This document shows positions 1-4,669 of a stretch of 5,880 nucleotides of DNA, in pieces; the stretch's first letter is position 1, and each line of letters begins with the position of its first letter. Below the pieces are notes generated by a model. The model did not search any database and was not told the origin of the DNA. It was given only the letters and a program-made list of their open reading frames with translations. The translations under genes and the position numbers were made by a program. This DNA comes from Candidatus Saccharimonadota bacterium (lineage in GTDB: Bacteria > Patescibacteriota > Saccharimonadia > Saccharimonadales > Saccharimonadaceae): the NCBI GenBank assembly GCA_900556355.1, contig UNSP01000018.1, positions 1 to 5,880 on the forward strand. The letters run 5' to 3'.

Positions 1-1094
1 AGACTTTAACGTCAGCGCCAAATTTTAGTTTTACTGATCTTAGAGGTTCATATGTCAGTCCAGACGGCTCGAAACTTTTTGTCATGGATTCGGACGCTGC
101 CCATAACTCGAACTTCTGGATGTCCGCAGACGATGGGGCTACTTGGAGAAAAATATTTTCGAAGCAGGGGGTAATAAACGACGTGTCAATTAGCGCGGAC
201 GGGTCTAAGATAGTATTGGGATATGGATATTCTTTCAGTATATCAACAGACGGCGGTCAGAGCTGGGTGGAGAGGGGACCATATTCAGGACATGGGAATG
301 TACTTATTAGCCCAGACGGCTCCTTTTTAGCTAGCTGTTCTGGTAGTCGTGCTACTGGCCTTATAACCCACATTTCTACTGACAACGGTCAGACCTGGAC
401 TCAGAAAGGTGCTAATACTATTGGGTGTCCTTACTATATATTTAATAACGGCACAATGATTGCTGCAGCGTATAACGATATGGCGAAATCAACTGATTAT
501 GGTCAGACCTGGACGGAATTCCCCAATAGCATAAACATATCAGAGCTTGCATCATTTAGTAATAACGGAAATAACATATTTGAGGGAGATAGGATTTCGC
601 TGGACGGCGGTAATCACTGGACTCCTTCAAACGCTCCAATCCCGGCTGGTAGGTTCGTCGGGAAGGCGAATATTAGCGATGATGGTAAGAAGTTATTTGT
701 TAGTACTGCACCGACTGGCTACAGCCCTAAACTAATGACACTTCTTACGTCAATAGATGGAGGTAAGACCTGGTCTTCGGAGGATGTTAGCGAGGATGGG
801 CTGCTGATAGAGGTGTCGAGTGATGGATCTAAGGTGTTTTATGTGTACGATGATAACAACGGTAGATCTGTCTACCGTGTGGGAACTCTGCCGACAGCTC
901 AGCCTGTGACTCCTGGCTCAGGTGCAGGTGGAACTGTCGCCCCATCCACAGGCTCTACTTCTGCCACTCCTGGGCAAAAGCCAGGAAAAGCGTCAGGACG
1001 TTTGGCTGAAACAGGAACTTCAACTTGGATGGTCGGTGGGTTAGCTGTTATCGCCGTCGCAGCTGGTGCGTTGGTGCTGAGAAAACGGCTGTAA
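1..1094 (+). CDS. Secreted Asp-box (BNR) repeat beta-propeller protein with LAETG sortase anchor, 5' end outside window
   Basis: The reading frame is open from the first complete codon at position 3, and the repeat pattern is already present before the first ATG at 84, so the gene begins upstream; 363 residues are visible. Six Asp-box motifs (S-x-D-x-G-x-T/S-W) have their tryptophans near visible residues 48, 88, 132, 170, 206 and 257. They alternate with strands such as SPDGSKLFV, ISADGSKIVL and ISDDGKKLFV. This 36-51 residue period is typical of sialidase/sortilin/YCF48-like beta-propeller blades. The catalytic Arg triad of a sialidase is not evident, so enzymatic activity should not be assumed. 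A Pro/Gly/Ser/Thr-rich linker follows, then LAETG (residues 334-338), a hydrophobic helix and a basic RKRL tail, which together form a complete sortase sorting signal. The protein is inferred to be covalently attached or membrane-anchored at the cell surface, perhaps as an adhesin or host-contact protein. The LAxTG form resembles class E sortase substrates of Actinobacteria. The fold class is well supported; the function is unknown. Confidence 0.85.
   Translation, partial: TLTSAPNFSFTDLRGSYVSPDGSKLFVMDSDAAHNSNFWMSADDGATWRKIFSKQGVINDVSISADGSKIVLGYGYSFSISTDGGQSWVERGPYSGHGNVLISPDGSFLASCSGSRATGLITHISTDNGQTWTQKGANTIGCPYYIFNNGTMIAAAYNDMAKSTDYGQTWTEFPNSINISELASFSNNGNNIFEGDRISLDGGNHWTPSNAPIPAGRFVGKANISDDGKKLFVSTAPTGYSPKLMTLLTSIDGGKTWSSEDVSEDGLLIEVSSDGSKVFYVYDDNNGRSVYRVGTLPTAQPVTPGSGAGGTVAPSTGSTSATPGQKPGKASGRLAETGTSTWMVGGLAVIAVAAGALVLRKRL
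1002..1091 (+). other. C-terminal sortase sorting signal (LAETG, hydrophobic helix, RKRL tail)
   Basis: The last 30 codons of the propeller gene encode LAETG, a hydrophobic segment of about 20 residues rich in Ala, Val, Leu and Gly, and the basic tail RKRL. This is the classical three-part layout of cell-wall sorting signals. Sortases cleave such motifs between Thr and Gly. Ala in place of the usual Pro at the second position is typical of class E sortase substrates. No sortase gene is in the window. Confidence 0.85.
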
Positions 1095-1112
1095 AAAATT
1101 AGGTCATAGACG

Positions 1113-1158
1113 GAGCGAGCTTTTGAGATTCAATCTCATCATAAGGCTCGCTCTTCTC
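1113..1158 (+). terminator. Probable intrinsic terminator after the propeller gene
   Basis: The arms GAGCGAGC (1113-1120) and GCTCGCTC (1146-1153) are perfect 8-bp complements. They enclose a second small hairpin, GAGAT (1125-1129) and ATCTC (1133-1137). The structure lies 18 bp after the stop codon and is followed by a short T-rich run (TCTTCTCATT). The U-tract is weaker than in a textbook terminator, so efficiency is uncertain. Its place between a stop codon and a new promoter supports the call. Confidence 0.65.
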
Positions 1159-1182
1159 ATTAACGATTAGCAGACATCTCTA

Positions 1183-1211
1183 TTGACAATTTAATAAGCT
1201 TATGCTATAGT
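1183..1211 (+). promoter_or_regulatory. Strong sigma70-type promoter for the YtxG/YtxH-like operon
   Basis: TTGACA (1183-1188, exact consensus -35) is separated by exactly 17 bp from TATAGT (1206-1211), a -10 with one mismatch to TATAAT. TG at 1203-1204 adds an extended -10 element (TGC before the hexamer). The predicted transcript starts near 1218, which leaves an A/T-rich leader of about 80 nt before the GTG start at 1299. This is the best promoter in the window. Confidence 0.8.
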
Positions 1212-1218
1212 GAAATAG

Positions 1219-1231
1219 TTAGATTATCTAA
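1219..1231. promoter_or_regulatory. Small palindrome at the predicted transcription start (possible operator)
   Basis: TTAGAT and ATCTAA are perfect inverted repeats around one central T, covering about +2 to +14 relative to the start predicted from the promoter at 1183-1211. A repressor bound here would block initiation or escape. It could equally be chance in A/T-rich DNA, and no regulator gene is nearby. Confidence 0.25.
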
Positions 1232-1285
1232 TACAAACAATTTAACAAGCATGCTAAAATAAACATAACAAATATAAACTTTTGC

Positions 1286-1292
1286 AGAAAGG
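1286..1292 (+). promoter_or_regulatory. Ribosome binding site that decides a GTG start
   Basis: AGAAAGG at 1286-1292 lies 6 nt before GTG at 1299. An in-frame TAA at 1293-1295 rules out any earlier start. The next in-frame ATG (1418) would remove the membrane helix, so GTG 1299 is the only sensible start. Confidence 0.65.
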
Positions 1293-1298
1293 TAAAGC

Positions 1299-1520
1299 GT
1301 GGAAGATATCCAAACAGCCATCGTTTTATTATCAATCATCGTAGGATTGTTGTCGGTTATTATCGTAACGCTGCTGGCAGTGGTCATCGCCTTGTTGGTA
1401 AGACTTAATACGGTCATGAAAAGCGTTAGTAAAATTACAACTAACGTAGCTAGTGCGACTGAGTGGTTGTCGCCAACAAAAGTTTTTAGTGAAATATCAG
1501 GTTTATTTCGTAAAAAATAA
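1299..1520 (+). CDS. Small single-helix membrane protein, DUF948/YtxG-like
   Basis: This gene encodes 73 residues starting at GTG. Residues about 7-35 form one long, very hydrophobic helix rich in Ile, Val and Leu. They are followed by RLNTVMKSVSKI, which looks amphipathic, and a short basic C-terminus ending FRKK. The layout (N-terminal helix, then a cytoplasmic or peripheral amphipathic helix) resembles YtxG/DUF948 proteins, though it is shorter than most of them. The neighbour supports this reading: the next gene, 19 bp downstream, is YtxH-like, and in Bacillus subtilis ytxG and ytxH are adjacent in a general-stress operon. The molecular role of this family is not established. It is the first gene after a strong promoter with a leader of about 80 nt. 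Membrane location is well supported; family assignment is tentative. Confidence 0.7.
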   Translation: MEDIQTAIVLLSIIVGLLSVIIVTLLAVVIALLVRLNTVMKSVSKITTNVASATEWLSPTKVFSEISGLFRKK

Positions 1521-1524
1521 TTAA

Positions 1525-1532
1525 AAAAGGAG
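1525..1532 (+). promoter_or_regulatory. Shine-Dalgarno site of the YtxH-family gene
   Basis: AAAAGGAG at 1525-1532 lies 7 nt before ATG 1540, within the 19-bp gap after the preceding stop. This supports translation as the second gene of an operon. Confidence 0.7.
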
Positions 1533-1539
1533 TAAATAT

Positions 1540-1809
1540 ATGAAAAAAGTTTTAGCAATTATCGGAGCGGTAGCAGCAGGTTTTACAGCTGGAATTTTAA
1601 CTGCACCAAAGAGCGGCAAGGAAACAAGGAAAGACTTGAAGGATAAAGCTGTAAAAATGAAAGCCGACACTGAAAAGGTGGCTTGCAAAGCGACTGCCGC
1701 AGCAAAAGACAGTTTAAGTTCGTTAAAAGCTGGTTCTCAGAAAGTTGGAGATGCTGTAGCAGAAACCGCAAAAGACGTTAAGGGTAACGTCGAAAAACGT
1801 TTCAAGTAA
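1540..1809 (+). CDS. YtxH domain-containing envelope protein
   Basis: This 89-residue protein begins MKKVLAIIGAVAAGFTAGILTAPKSGKETR. A short Ala/Gly-rich hydrophobic segment (about residues 4-22) runs straight into APKSGKETRKDL, the hallmark of the YtxH family (gas-vesicle-protein-like, PF12732). The rest is a lysine/alanine-rich helix with Ala-Lys-Asp/Glu repeats (for example VAETAKDVKG) similar to LEA/apolipoprotein-type amphipathic helices. Family members are small membrane-associated proteins, stress-induced in Bacillus. Their biochemical activity is unknown. It has a good Shine-Dalgarno site and is almost certainly cotranscribed with the gene at 1299. A 7-bp hairpin lies in its last codons, and its likely transcription terminator extends into the next gene. 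Family call is confident; role is not known. Confidence 0.88.
   Translation: MKKVLAIIGAVAAGFTAGILTAPKSGKETRKDLKDKAVKMKADTEKVACKATAAAKDSLSSLKAGSQKVGDAVAETAKDVKGNVEKRFK
1774..1791 (+). other. Perfect stem-loop in the 3' end of the YtxH-family gene
   Basis: GACGTTA (1774-1780) and TAACGTC (1785-1791) pair perfectly around a 4-nt loop (AGGG), ending 16 nt before the TAA stop. No U-run follows, so it is not an intrinsic terminator. It could stabilise the mRNA 3' end or cause pausing ahead of the terminator at 1828-1884, or it may be incidental. Confidence 0.4.
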
Positions 1810-1812
1810 TAT

Positions 1813-1842
1813 TTGACTCTATTCAAGAAGACGTGAGATAAT
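1813..1842 (+). promoter_or_regulatory. Promoter giving a leaderless transcript for the secreted protein gene
   Basis: TTGACT (1813-1818) lies 18 bp before GATAAT (1837-1842), with TG at 1834-1835 as an extended -10. Counting 7 nt from the -10 places the transcription start at about 1849, next to ATG 1850. No Shine-Dalgarno sequence precedes the gene. The -10 overlaps the left arm of the inverted repeat at 1828-1880. Confidence 0.65.
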
Positions 1843-1884
1843 ATAAGTGATGAAAAAAGTTACTTTCTATCTCGCGTCTTTTTT
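1828..1884 (+). terminator. Intrinsic terminator of the YtxG/YtxH operon, extending into the next coding sequence
   Basis: AAGACGTGAGATA (1828-1840) pairs with TATCTCGCGTCTT (1868-1880) over 13 bp, with a single G-U wobble. A run of six T (1879-1884) ends the right arm, as in an intrinsic terminator reading on the plus strand. The 27-nt loop holds the start codon of the next gene, and the right arm plus T-run encode its residues 7-12. Only transcripts arriving from upstream contain the left arm. RNA started at the nested promoter (about 1849) lacks it and should not terminate. The opposite strand lacks an equally good U-run. Confidence 0.65.
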
Positions 1885-2392
1885 GATTGCTTCTAGTTTG
1901 TTAGTGACGCCACGGGCAGTTGAGGCTCAGTCTGTTGATGCTACGGCTGATTCTGAGATTATAAAAACGCTTGATCGAAACTGTAGTTCTGTAAGAGTTG
2001 CTATTAAAAACATCCACACCAATGACGCTCTAACTAGGGTAAATGTTGGACAAAGATATAATTCTATTTCTACCAAACTTATGGCCAGGCTGAACGGTCG
2101 ATTGGCGATCAATAAGCTGGACAGTTCAAAGTTGGTGAACATTACTAATGAATTCGAGTCGACGAGACTTAAGTTTAATAGCAATTACAATGATTACGAT
2201 ACTGCGATGACTGATCTTCAGCGCGCAAATTGCTCTAATAATGTGGCGGACTATTATCAAAAATTGACCGTCGCTCGCGAGGCTCGTAATAAACTTTCTG
2301 AGGACGTTAAGGTCTTGGATGAATTATTGGTGAGATATAAAGAAGAAGTACAAGTTATTAAAAATTCGCTGTCTGGAGGTTCTAATGAATAG
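1850..2392 (+). CDS. Secreted helix-rich protein with signal peptide, unknown function
   Basis: This gene encodes 180 residues from ATG 1850. A GTG directly upstream at 1847 is also in frame, but the predicted transcript start at about 1849 favours ATG. The N-terminus is a clear Sec signal peptide: MKK, a hydrophobic core of about 15 residues, then AVEA before Q27 as a likely signal peptidase I site. There is no lipobox cysteine. The mature part is polar and probably mostly alpha-helical or coiled-coil, without a recognised enzyme motif. It has just two cysteines (C45 in RNCSS and C128 in ANCSN), which could form an extracytoplasmic disulfide tying two helices together. The gene overlaps the next by 8 bp, so the two products are probably made together. 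I do not recognise a family. Secretion is well supported; function unknown. Confidence 0.82.
   Translation: MKKVTFYLASFLIASSLLVTPRAVEAQSVDATADSEIIKTLDRNCSSVRVAIKNIHTNDALTRVNVGQRYNSISTKLMARLNGRLAINKLDSSKLVNITNEFESTRLKFNSNYNDYDTAMTDLQRANCSNNVADYYQKLTVAREARNKLSEDVKVLDELLVRYKEEVQVIKNSLSGGSNE
2375..2379 (+). promoter_or_regulatory. Shine-Dalgarno site inside the end of the upstream gene
   Basis: GGAGG (2375-2379) lies 5 nt before ATG 2385 and is embedded in the last codons of the secreted-protein gene (Gly-Gly). It fixes the start of the overlapping downstream gene. Confidence 0.75.
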
Positions 2393-2729
2393 AGCTAAGG
2401 AATTATTTCGTAGTTATAAATTCGCTACATTTATTGGGCTGACTATTGCGATCTCAGTTGTGTTGGTGTCGATCGCGATGTTTATGTACTACAAGACTGA
2501 TGCTTATCGATTAGACTTGAGTCGCCCAGAATACGCTTCCCGCCGCAAGCAAATTAGCAAGGATGCGAATGAAAAAAGTCACGAATTTGACGCGCAAGGC
2601 TCAGTAAGTAAGGATACATTGAAGGAATTTTTGGGAATTTATGATAAAGAAGTAGAGAACGTTAATAAAATCAAAGCGTTTTCTAATGATGTGTTGAGCG
2701 ATAAAGAATTGGGTTTGTCTAATAATTAA
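2385..2729 (+). CDS. Signal-anchor membrane protein of unknown function
   Basis: This 114-residue protein has a basic N-terminus (MNRAKELFRSYK), one strong hydrophobic helix (about residues 14-36), and a polar, highly charged C-terminal part of nearly 80 residues predicted to be helical. By the positive-inside rule the N-terminus is cytoplasmic and the charged domain is outside the membrane. It starts within the last codons of the secreted helix-rich protein (8-bp overlap) and has a strong Shine-Dalgarno site, implying translational coupling. Since both products would face the outside and both are helix-rich, an interaction is a reasonable guess but unproven. No family is recognised. It ends 3 bp from the end of the convergent channel gene, and no clear terminator lies between them. 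Confidence 0.78.
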   Translation: MNRAKELFRSYKFATFIGLTIAISVVLVSIAMFMYYKTDAYRLDLSRPEYASRRKQISKDANEKSHEFDAQGSVSKDTLKEFLGIYDKEVENVNKIKAFSNDVLSDKELGLSNN

Positions 2730-2732
2730 TTT

Positions 2733-3635
2733 TTATCTTCTGGTTATTGAGGTTGGGGTCGGCAGAGTCGCCAGAAGAACTCCTTCGCGATCAAAGTTTT
2801 GTAGTAATCGATGTCGCATTTCAGAGGTAACAGACCACTGATCTGATGGCTGAGTTTTTCCGGCAATAATCAATTCTGTTCCTCGTCCAGTAATATCACC
2901 AACGGAAACGAATTTAGGCGGATCGATAATTTTCTTTTGCCAAGCCTTTTCTTTAGCCAATTCTTGACCAGTAGCGTTAATGATGTCTGTAACTGCAGAA
3001 ATGTCAGAACTTGGGTCGATATAAATACTGAAGCGCGACATGCTATAGCCCATAGTTTTATTGATAACGTGCTGGATCGTGCCATTTGGAACATAATGAA
3101 CATTGCCCTCAGAATCTCGTATAACAGTAGTGCGAGTGCCAACTCTCTCGACGGTTCCAGCAGCTCCCATTACGTCAACAACATCGCCAACACGATATTG
3201 ATTTTCGGCGATGATGAAAATACCAGACAAGAAGTCCTTAACGAGCGATTGAGCGCCAAATCCTAATGCCACACCGATTATGCCAGCACTAGCGAATAGC
3301 GGCGATAAATCAAATAGGAATAGTTTATTGGCGACAATTGCGGCGACATAGAAAATTATTATGATTTGCCAGAAACTGCGAGTTAATTGGATGAGAGTTT
3401 TTTCGCGCTTTTCTATGTCTTTACGGTGCCAGGAACGATGTTTAGCGGTGGAGCGTATAGAATAATGTATAGTCCAAGATAATAAATATTTCCCCAGAAA
3501 ATAAACAAAAACAGAGCCGATAATAATGCTAACCGTGTCGATAATGCGCTCACTAATTAGCCAGCCAATGTTATTGCCATGCAGCCATTGACCTAACGTA
3601 GAAGAATCTAAGAACTGTTTTATAAGCTTATCCAT
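2733..3635 (-). CDS. MscS-family small-conductance mechanosensitive ion channel
   Basis: This gene encodes 300 residues from ATG at 3635. It is expected to open under membrane tension and release ions and solutes during hypo-osmotic shock. Predicted helices lie at about residues 31-52 and 88-104, with the pore-lining third helix at about 110-143. That helix contains ASAGIIGVALGFGAQSLVKD, the Gly/Ala-rich pore signature with the kink region. It is followed by the MscS beta domain (YRVGDVVDV, then VERVGTRTTVIRD and HYVPNG, residues 147-185) and the cytoplasmic alpha/beta vestibule. Length matches compact three-helix MscS proteins. A longer frame reaches 3683, but it would overlap trmB and its promoter and adds no recognisable sequence, so ATG 3635 is preferred. 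The predicted transcript begins only 2-3 nt before this ATG and has no Shine-Dalgarno site. Confidence 0.93.
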   Translation of the reverse strand: MDKLIKQFLDSSTLGQWLHGNNIGWLISERIIDTVSIIIGSVFVYFLGKYLLSWTIHYSIRSTAKHRSWHRKDIEKREKTLIQLTRSFWQIIIIFYVAAIVANKLFLFDLSPLFASAGIIGVALGFGAQSLVKDFLSGIFIIAENQYRVGDVVDVMGAAGTVERVGTRTTVIRDSEGNVHYVPNGTIQHVINKTMGYSMSRFSIYIDPSSDISAVTDIINATGQELAKEKAWQKKIIDPPKFVSVGDITGRGTELIIAGKTQPSDQWSVTSEMRHRLLQNFDREGVLLATLPTPTSITRR

Positions 3636-3644
3636 TATTGATTT

Positions 3645-3673
3645 AGTATAATAGAAAATATGAGTTTTGTCGA
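3645..3673 (-). promoter_or_regulatory. Minus-strand promoter of the MscS gene, nearly leaderless
   Basis: Read on the minus strand, TCGACA (3673-3668, one mismatch to TTGACA) is followed after exactly 17 bp by TATACT (3650-3645). The transcript should start near 3638, about 3 nt before ATG 3635. Its -35 lies within the first codons of the divergent trmB gene. Confidence 0.6.
3647..3652 (+). promoter_or_regulatory. Consensus -10 of trmB, overlapping the divergent -10, giving a leaderless mRNA
   Basis: TATAAT (3647-3652) is an exact -10 consensus. The transcript would start at about 3659, one base before ATG 3660. No good -35 is visible at 16-18 bp upstream (AAGCTT at 3624-3629 for 17 bp), so the promoter may depend on its -10 or on an activator. 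It shares four bases (3647-3650) with the minus-strand -10. Confidence 0.55.
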
Positions 3674-4301
3674 TCCGAATCAATTTATTATCACCAGAAA
3701 ACGTAAGAAGTATAAATTCGCTTTATTCCACAATTCACCTCTATGTTTTGAGTTTGGTGAGTGGGCAAAGCGGGAAGTCGATTGTTTGGAAATCGGTGCT
3801 GGAACTGGACTATTCAGCGTGGAGCTTGCATTGCGCCATCCTGAAAAGACGTTTTTAGCAATCGACGTAAAAGGTGATCGATTACAAAAGGGCGCGAAAA
3901 TTGCTGAAGAAAAAGGGCTGGAGAATGTGTTTTTTGTTCGAGCGCGGGCTGATCAAATAGACCAATTAGTGGAGCAGAATTCTTTGGGACAAATTTGGGT
4001 AACATTTCCTGATCCGTTTCCGAGGAAGCATAGCGCTGGGCGCCGCTTGACTCATCCTAATTTTTTGAAGAAGTATTCTTCATTGCTGGAATCGGACGGA
4101 TCTTTATTAATTAAACACGACGATCACAATTTTTTCTGCTGGAGCTTGGAGCAATTGGTGACAGAAAAATGGCAAATTAAAGAGTTGAGTTTTGATCTTC
4201 ATGAATCCGCGCTAAATGACGAATATAAAATAATGACGACTTACGAACAAAGGTGGATTGGCGAAGGAAAAACTATTAATTTCGTAAGAGTTACGTGCTA
4301 A
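3660..4301 (+). CDS. trmB: tRNA (guanine-N7-)-methyltransferase TrmB
   Basis: This 213-residue enzyme transfers a methyl group from S-adenosylmethionine to N7 of G46 in the tRNA variable loop. The SAM-binding site is visible as EIGAGTG (residues 44-50), with the acidic AID (D69) after the second strand. The family signature TFPDPFPRKH (residues 115-124) contains the conserved Asp118. The C-terminal TTYE (193-196) corresponds to the TxxE substrate-binding motif. Length is normal for bacterial TrmB. The usual PDPWPKKRH is altered here: Phe replaces Trp, and the basic stretch is rearranged (PRKHSAGRR). ATG 3660 is used because the predicted transcript starts at it; there is no Shine-Dalgarno site. 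A MazG-like gene follows after 17 bp, probably in the same transcript. Confidence 0.93.
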   Translation: MSFVDPNQFIITRKRKKYKFALFHNSPLCFEFGEWAKREVDCLEIGAGTGLFSVELALRHPEKTFLAIDVKGDRLQKGAKIAEEKGLENVFFVRARADQIDQLVEQNSLGQIWVTFPDPFPRKHSAGRRLTHPNFLKKYSSLLESDGSLLIKHDDHNFFCWSLEQLVTEKWQIKELSFDLHESALNDEYKIMTTYEQRWIGEGKTINFVRVTC

Positions 4302-4306
4302 TAAAC

Positions 4307-4313
4307 GAAAGGA
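4307..4313 (+). promoter_or_regulatory. Shine-Dalgarno site that fixes the MazG-like start
   Basis: GAAAGGA (4307-4313) is 5 nt upstream of ATG 4319. It favours this ATG over an in-frame GTG at 4295, which overlaps the trmB stop and has no ribosome binding site. Confidence 0.7.
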
Positions 4314-4318
4314 ATATT

Positions 4319-4666
4319 ATGCAATTTAACGATTATTCAACTAAAGCAATTTCTACCTTAACAGATAAAGATTCTCATAAATATGGCGATGTTGACGCGA
4401 GATTGACGGCACAGATATTGGGATTAAGTGGCGAATCTGGCGAAGTTATGGAGAAGTTTAAGAAAATCCTACGTGATAAAAATGGCGAGATCTCAGAGAG
4501 TGACCGCGATGCAATAATAAAAGAGCTCGGTGACGTGCTTTGGTATGTCAATTCTATAGCGCATTTGCTTGGTTGCAGTTTAGAAGAAGTGGCTCGCAGA
4601 AATAACGATAAACTGCTCAGTCGCCAGAGTCGGGGGAAGATTCACGGCAGCGGCGATGATCGATGA
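4319..4666 (+). CDS. MazG-like nucleoside triphosphate pyrophosphohydrolase
   Basis: This 115-residue, single-domain, all-alpha NTP pyrophosphohydrolase hydrolyses (d)NTPs to NMP and pyrophosphate, usually to remove non-canonical or excess nucleotides. The Mg2+-binding signature is complete: E39-S-G-E42 (ExxE) in GLSGESGEVMEK, then E69-L-G-D72 (ExxD) in IKELGDVLWYV, with 26 residues between. Length matches the short MazG-like/phage-type enzymes rather than the two-domain E. coli MazG. The C-terminal RNNDKLLSRQSRGKIHGSGD is the usual tail of this subfamily. It is likely cotranscribed with trmB (17-bp gap). It converges on murC with only 3 bp between stops. Natural substrate cannot be told from sequence. 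Confidence 0.9.
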   Translation: MQFNDYSTKAISTLTDKDSHKYGDVDARLTAQILGLSGESGEVMEKFKKILRDKNGEISESDRDAIIKELGDVLWYVNSIAHLLGCSLEEVARRNNDKLLSRQSRGKIHGSGDDR

Positions 4667-4669
4667 TCG

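Noticed and set aside
84..86. ATG as the start of the propeller gene
   Set aside because: The frame is open from position 3, with a repeat strand (SPDGSKLFV) just before it, and no signal peptide follows this ATG.
1251..1262. Three-codon ORF (ATG CTA AAA TAA) in the leader of the 1299 gene
   Set aside because: There is no convincing SD, and such short ORFs are expected by chance in an A/T-rich leader.
1205..1558. 117-codon minus-strand reading frame with hydrophobic product
   Set aside because: It is antisense to the 1299 gene and also covers that gene's promoter. The hydrophobic look comes from the complement of Ile/Val codons, and there is no ribosome binding site or promoter for it.
2699..2737. 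Possible A/T-only hairpin between GATAAAGA and TTTTTATC at the convergent 2729/2733 junction
   Set aside because: The stem is almost all A-T with a wobble and lacks a following U-run, so it is too weak to call a terminator.
2937..3266. 109-codon plus-strand frame inside mscS
   Set aside because: It is fully antisense to a well-conserved channel gene, and its product has no recognisable features.
3636..3683. 16-codon N-terminal extension of mscS
   Set aside because: It would overlap the trmB start and both -10 elements. It encodes no family sequence, and ATG 3635 fits the promoter.
4295..4318. Earlier GTG start for the MazG-like gene
   Set aside because: It overlaps the trmB stop, has no ribosome binding site, and adds eight residues without similarity. 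ATG 4319 has a good SD.
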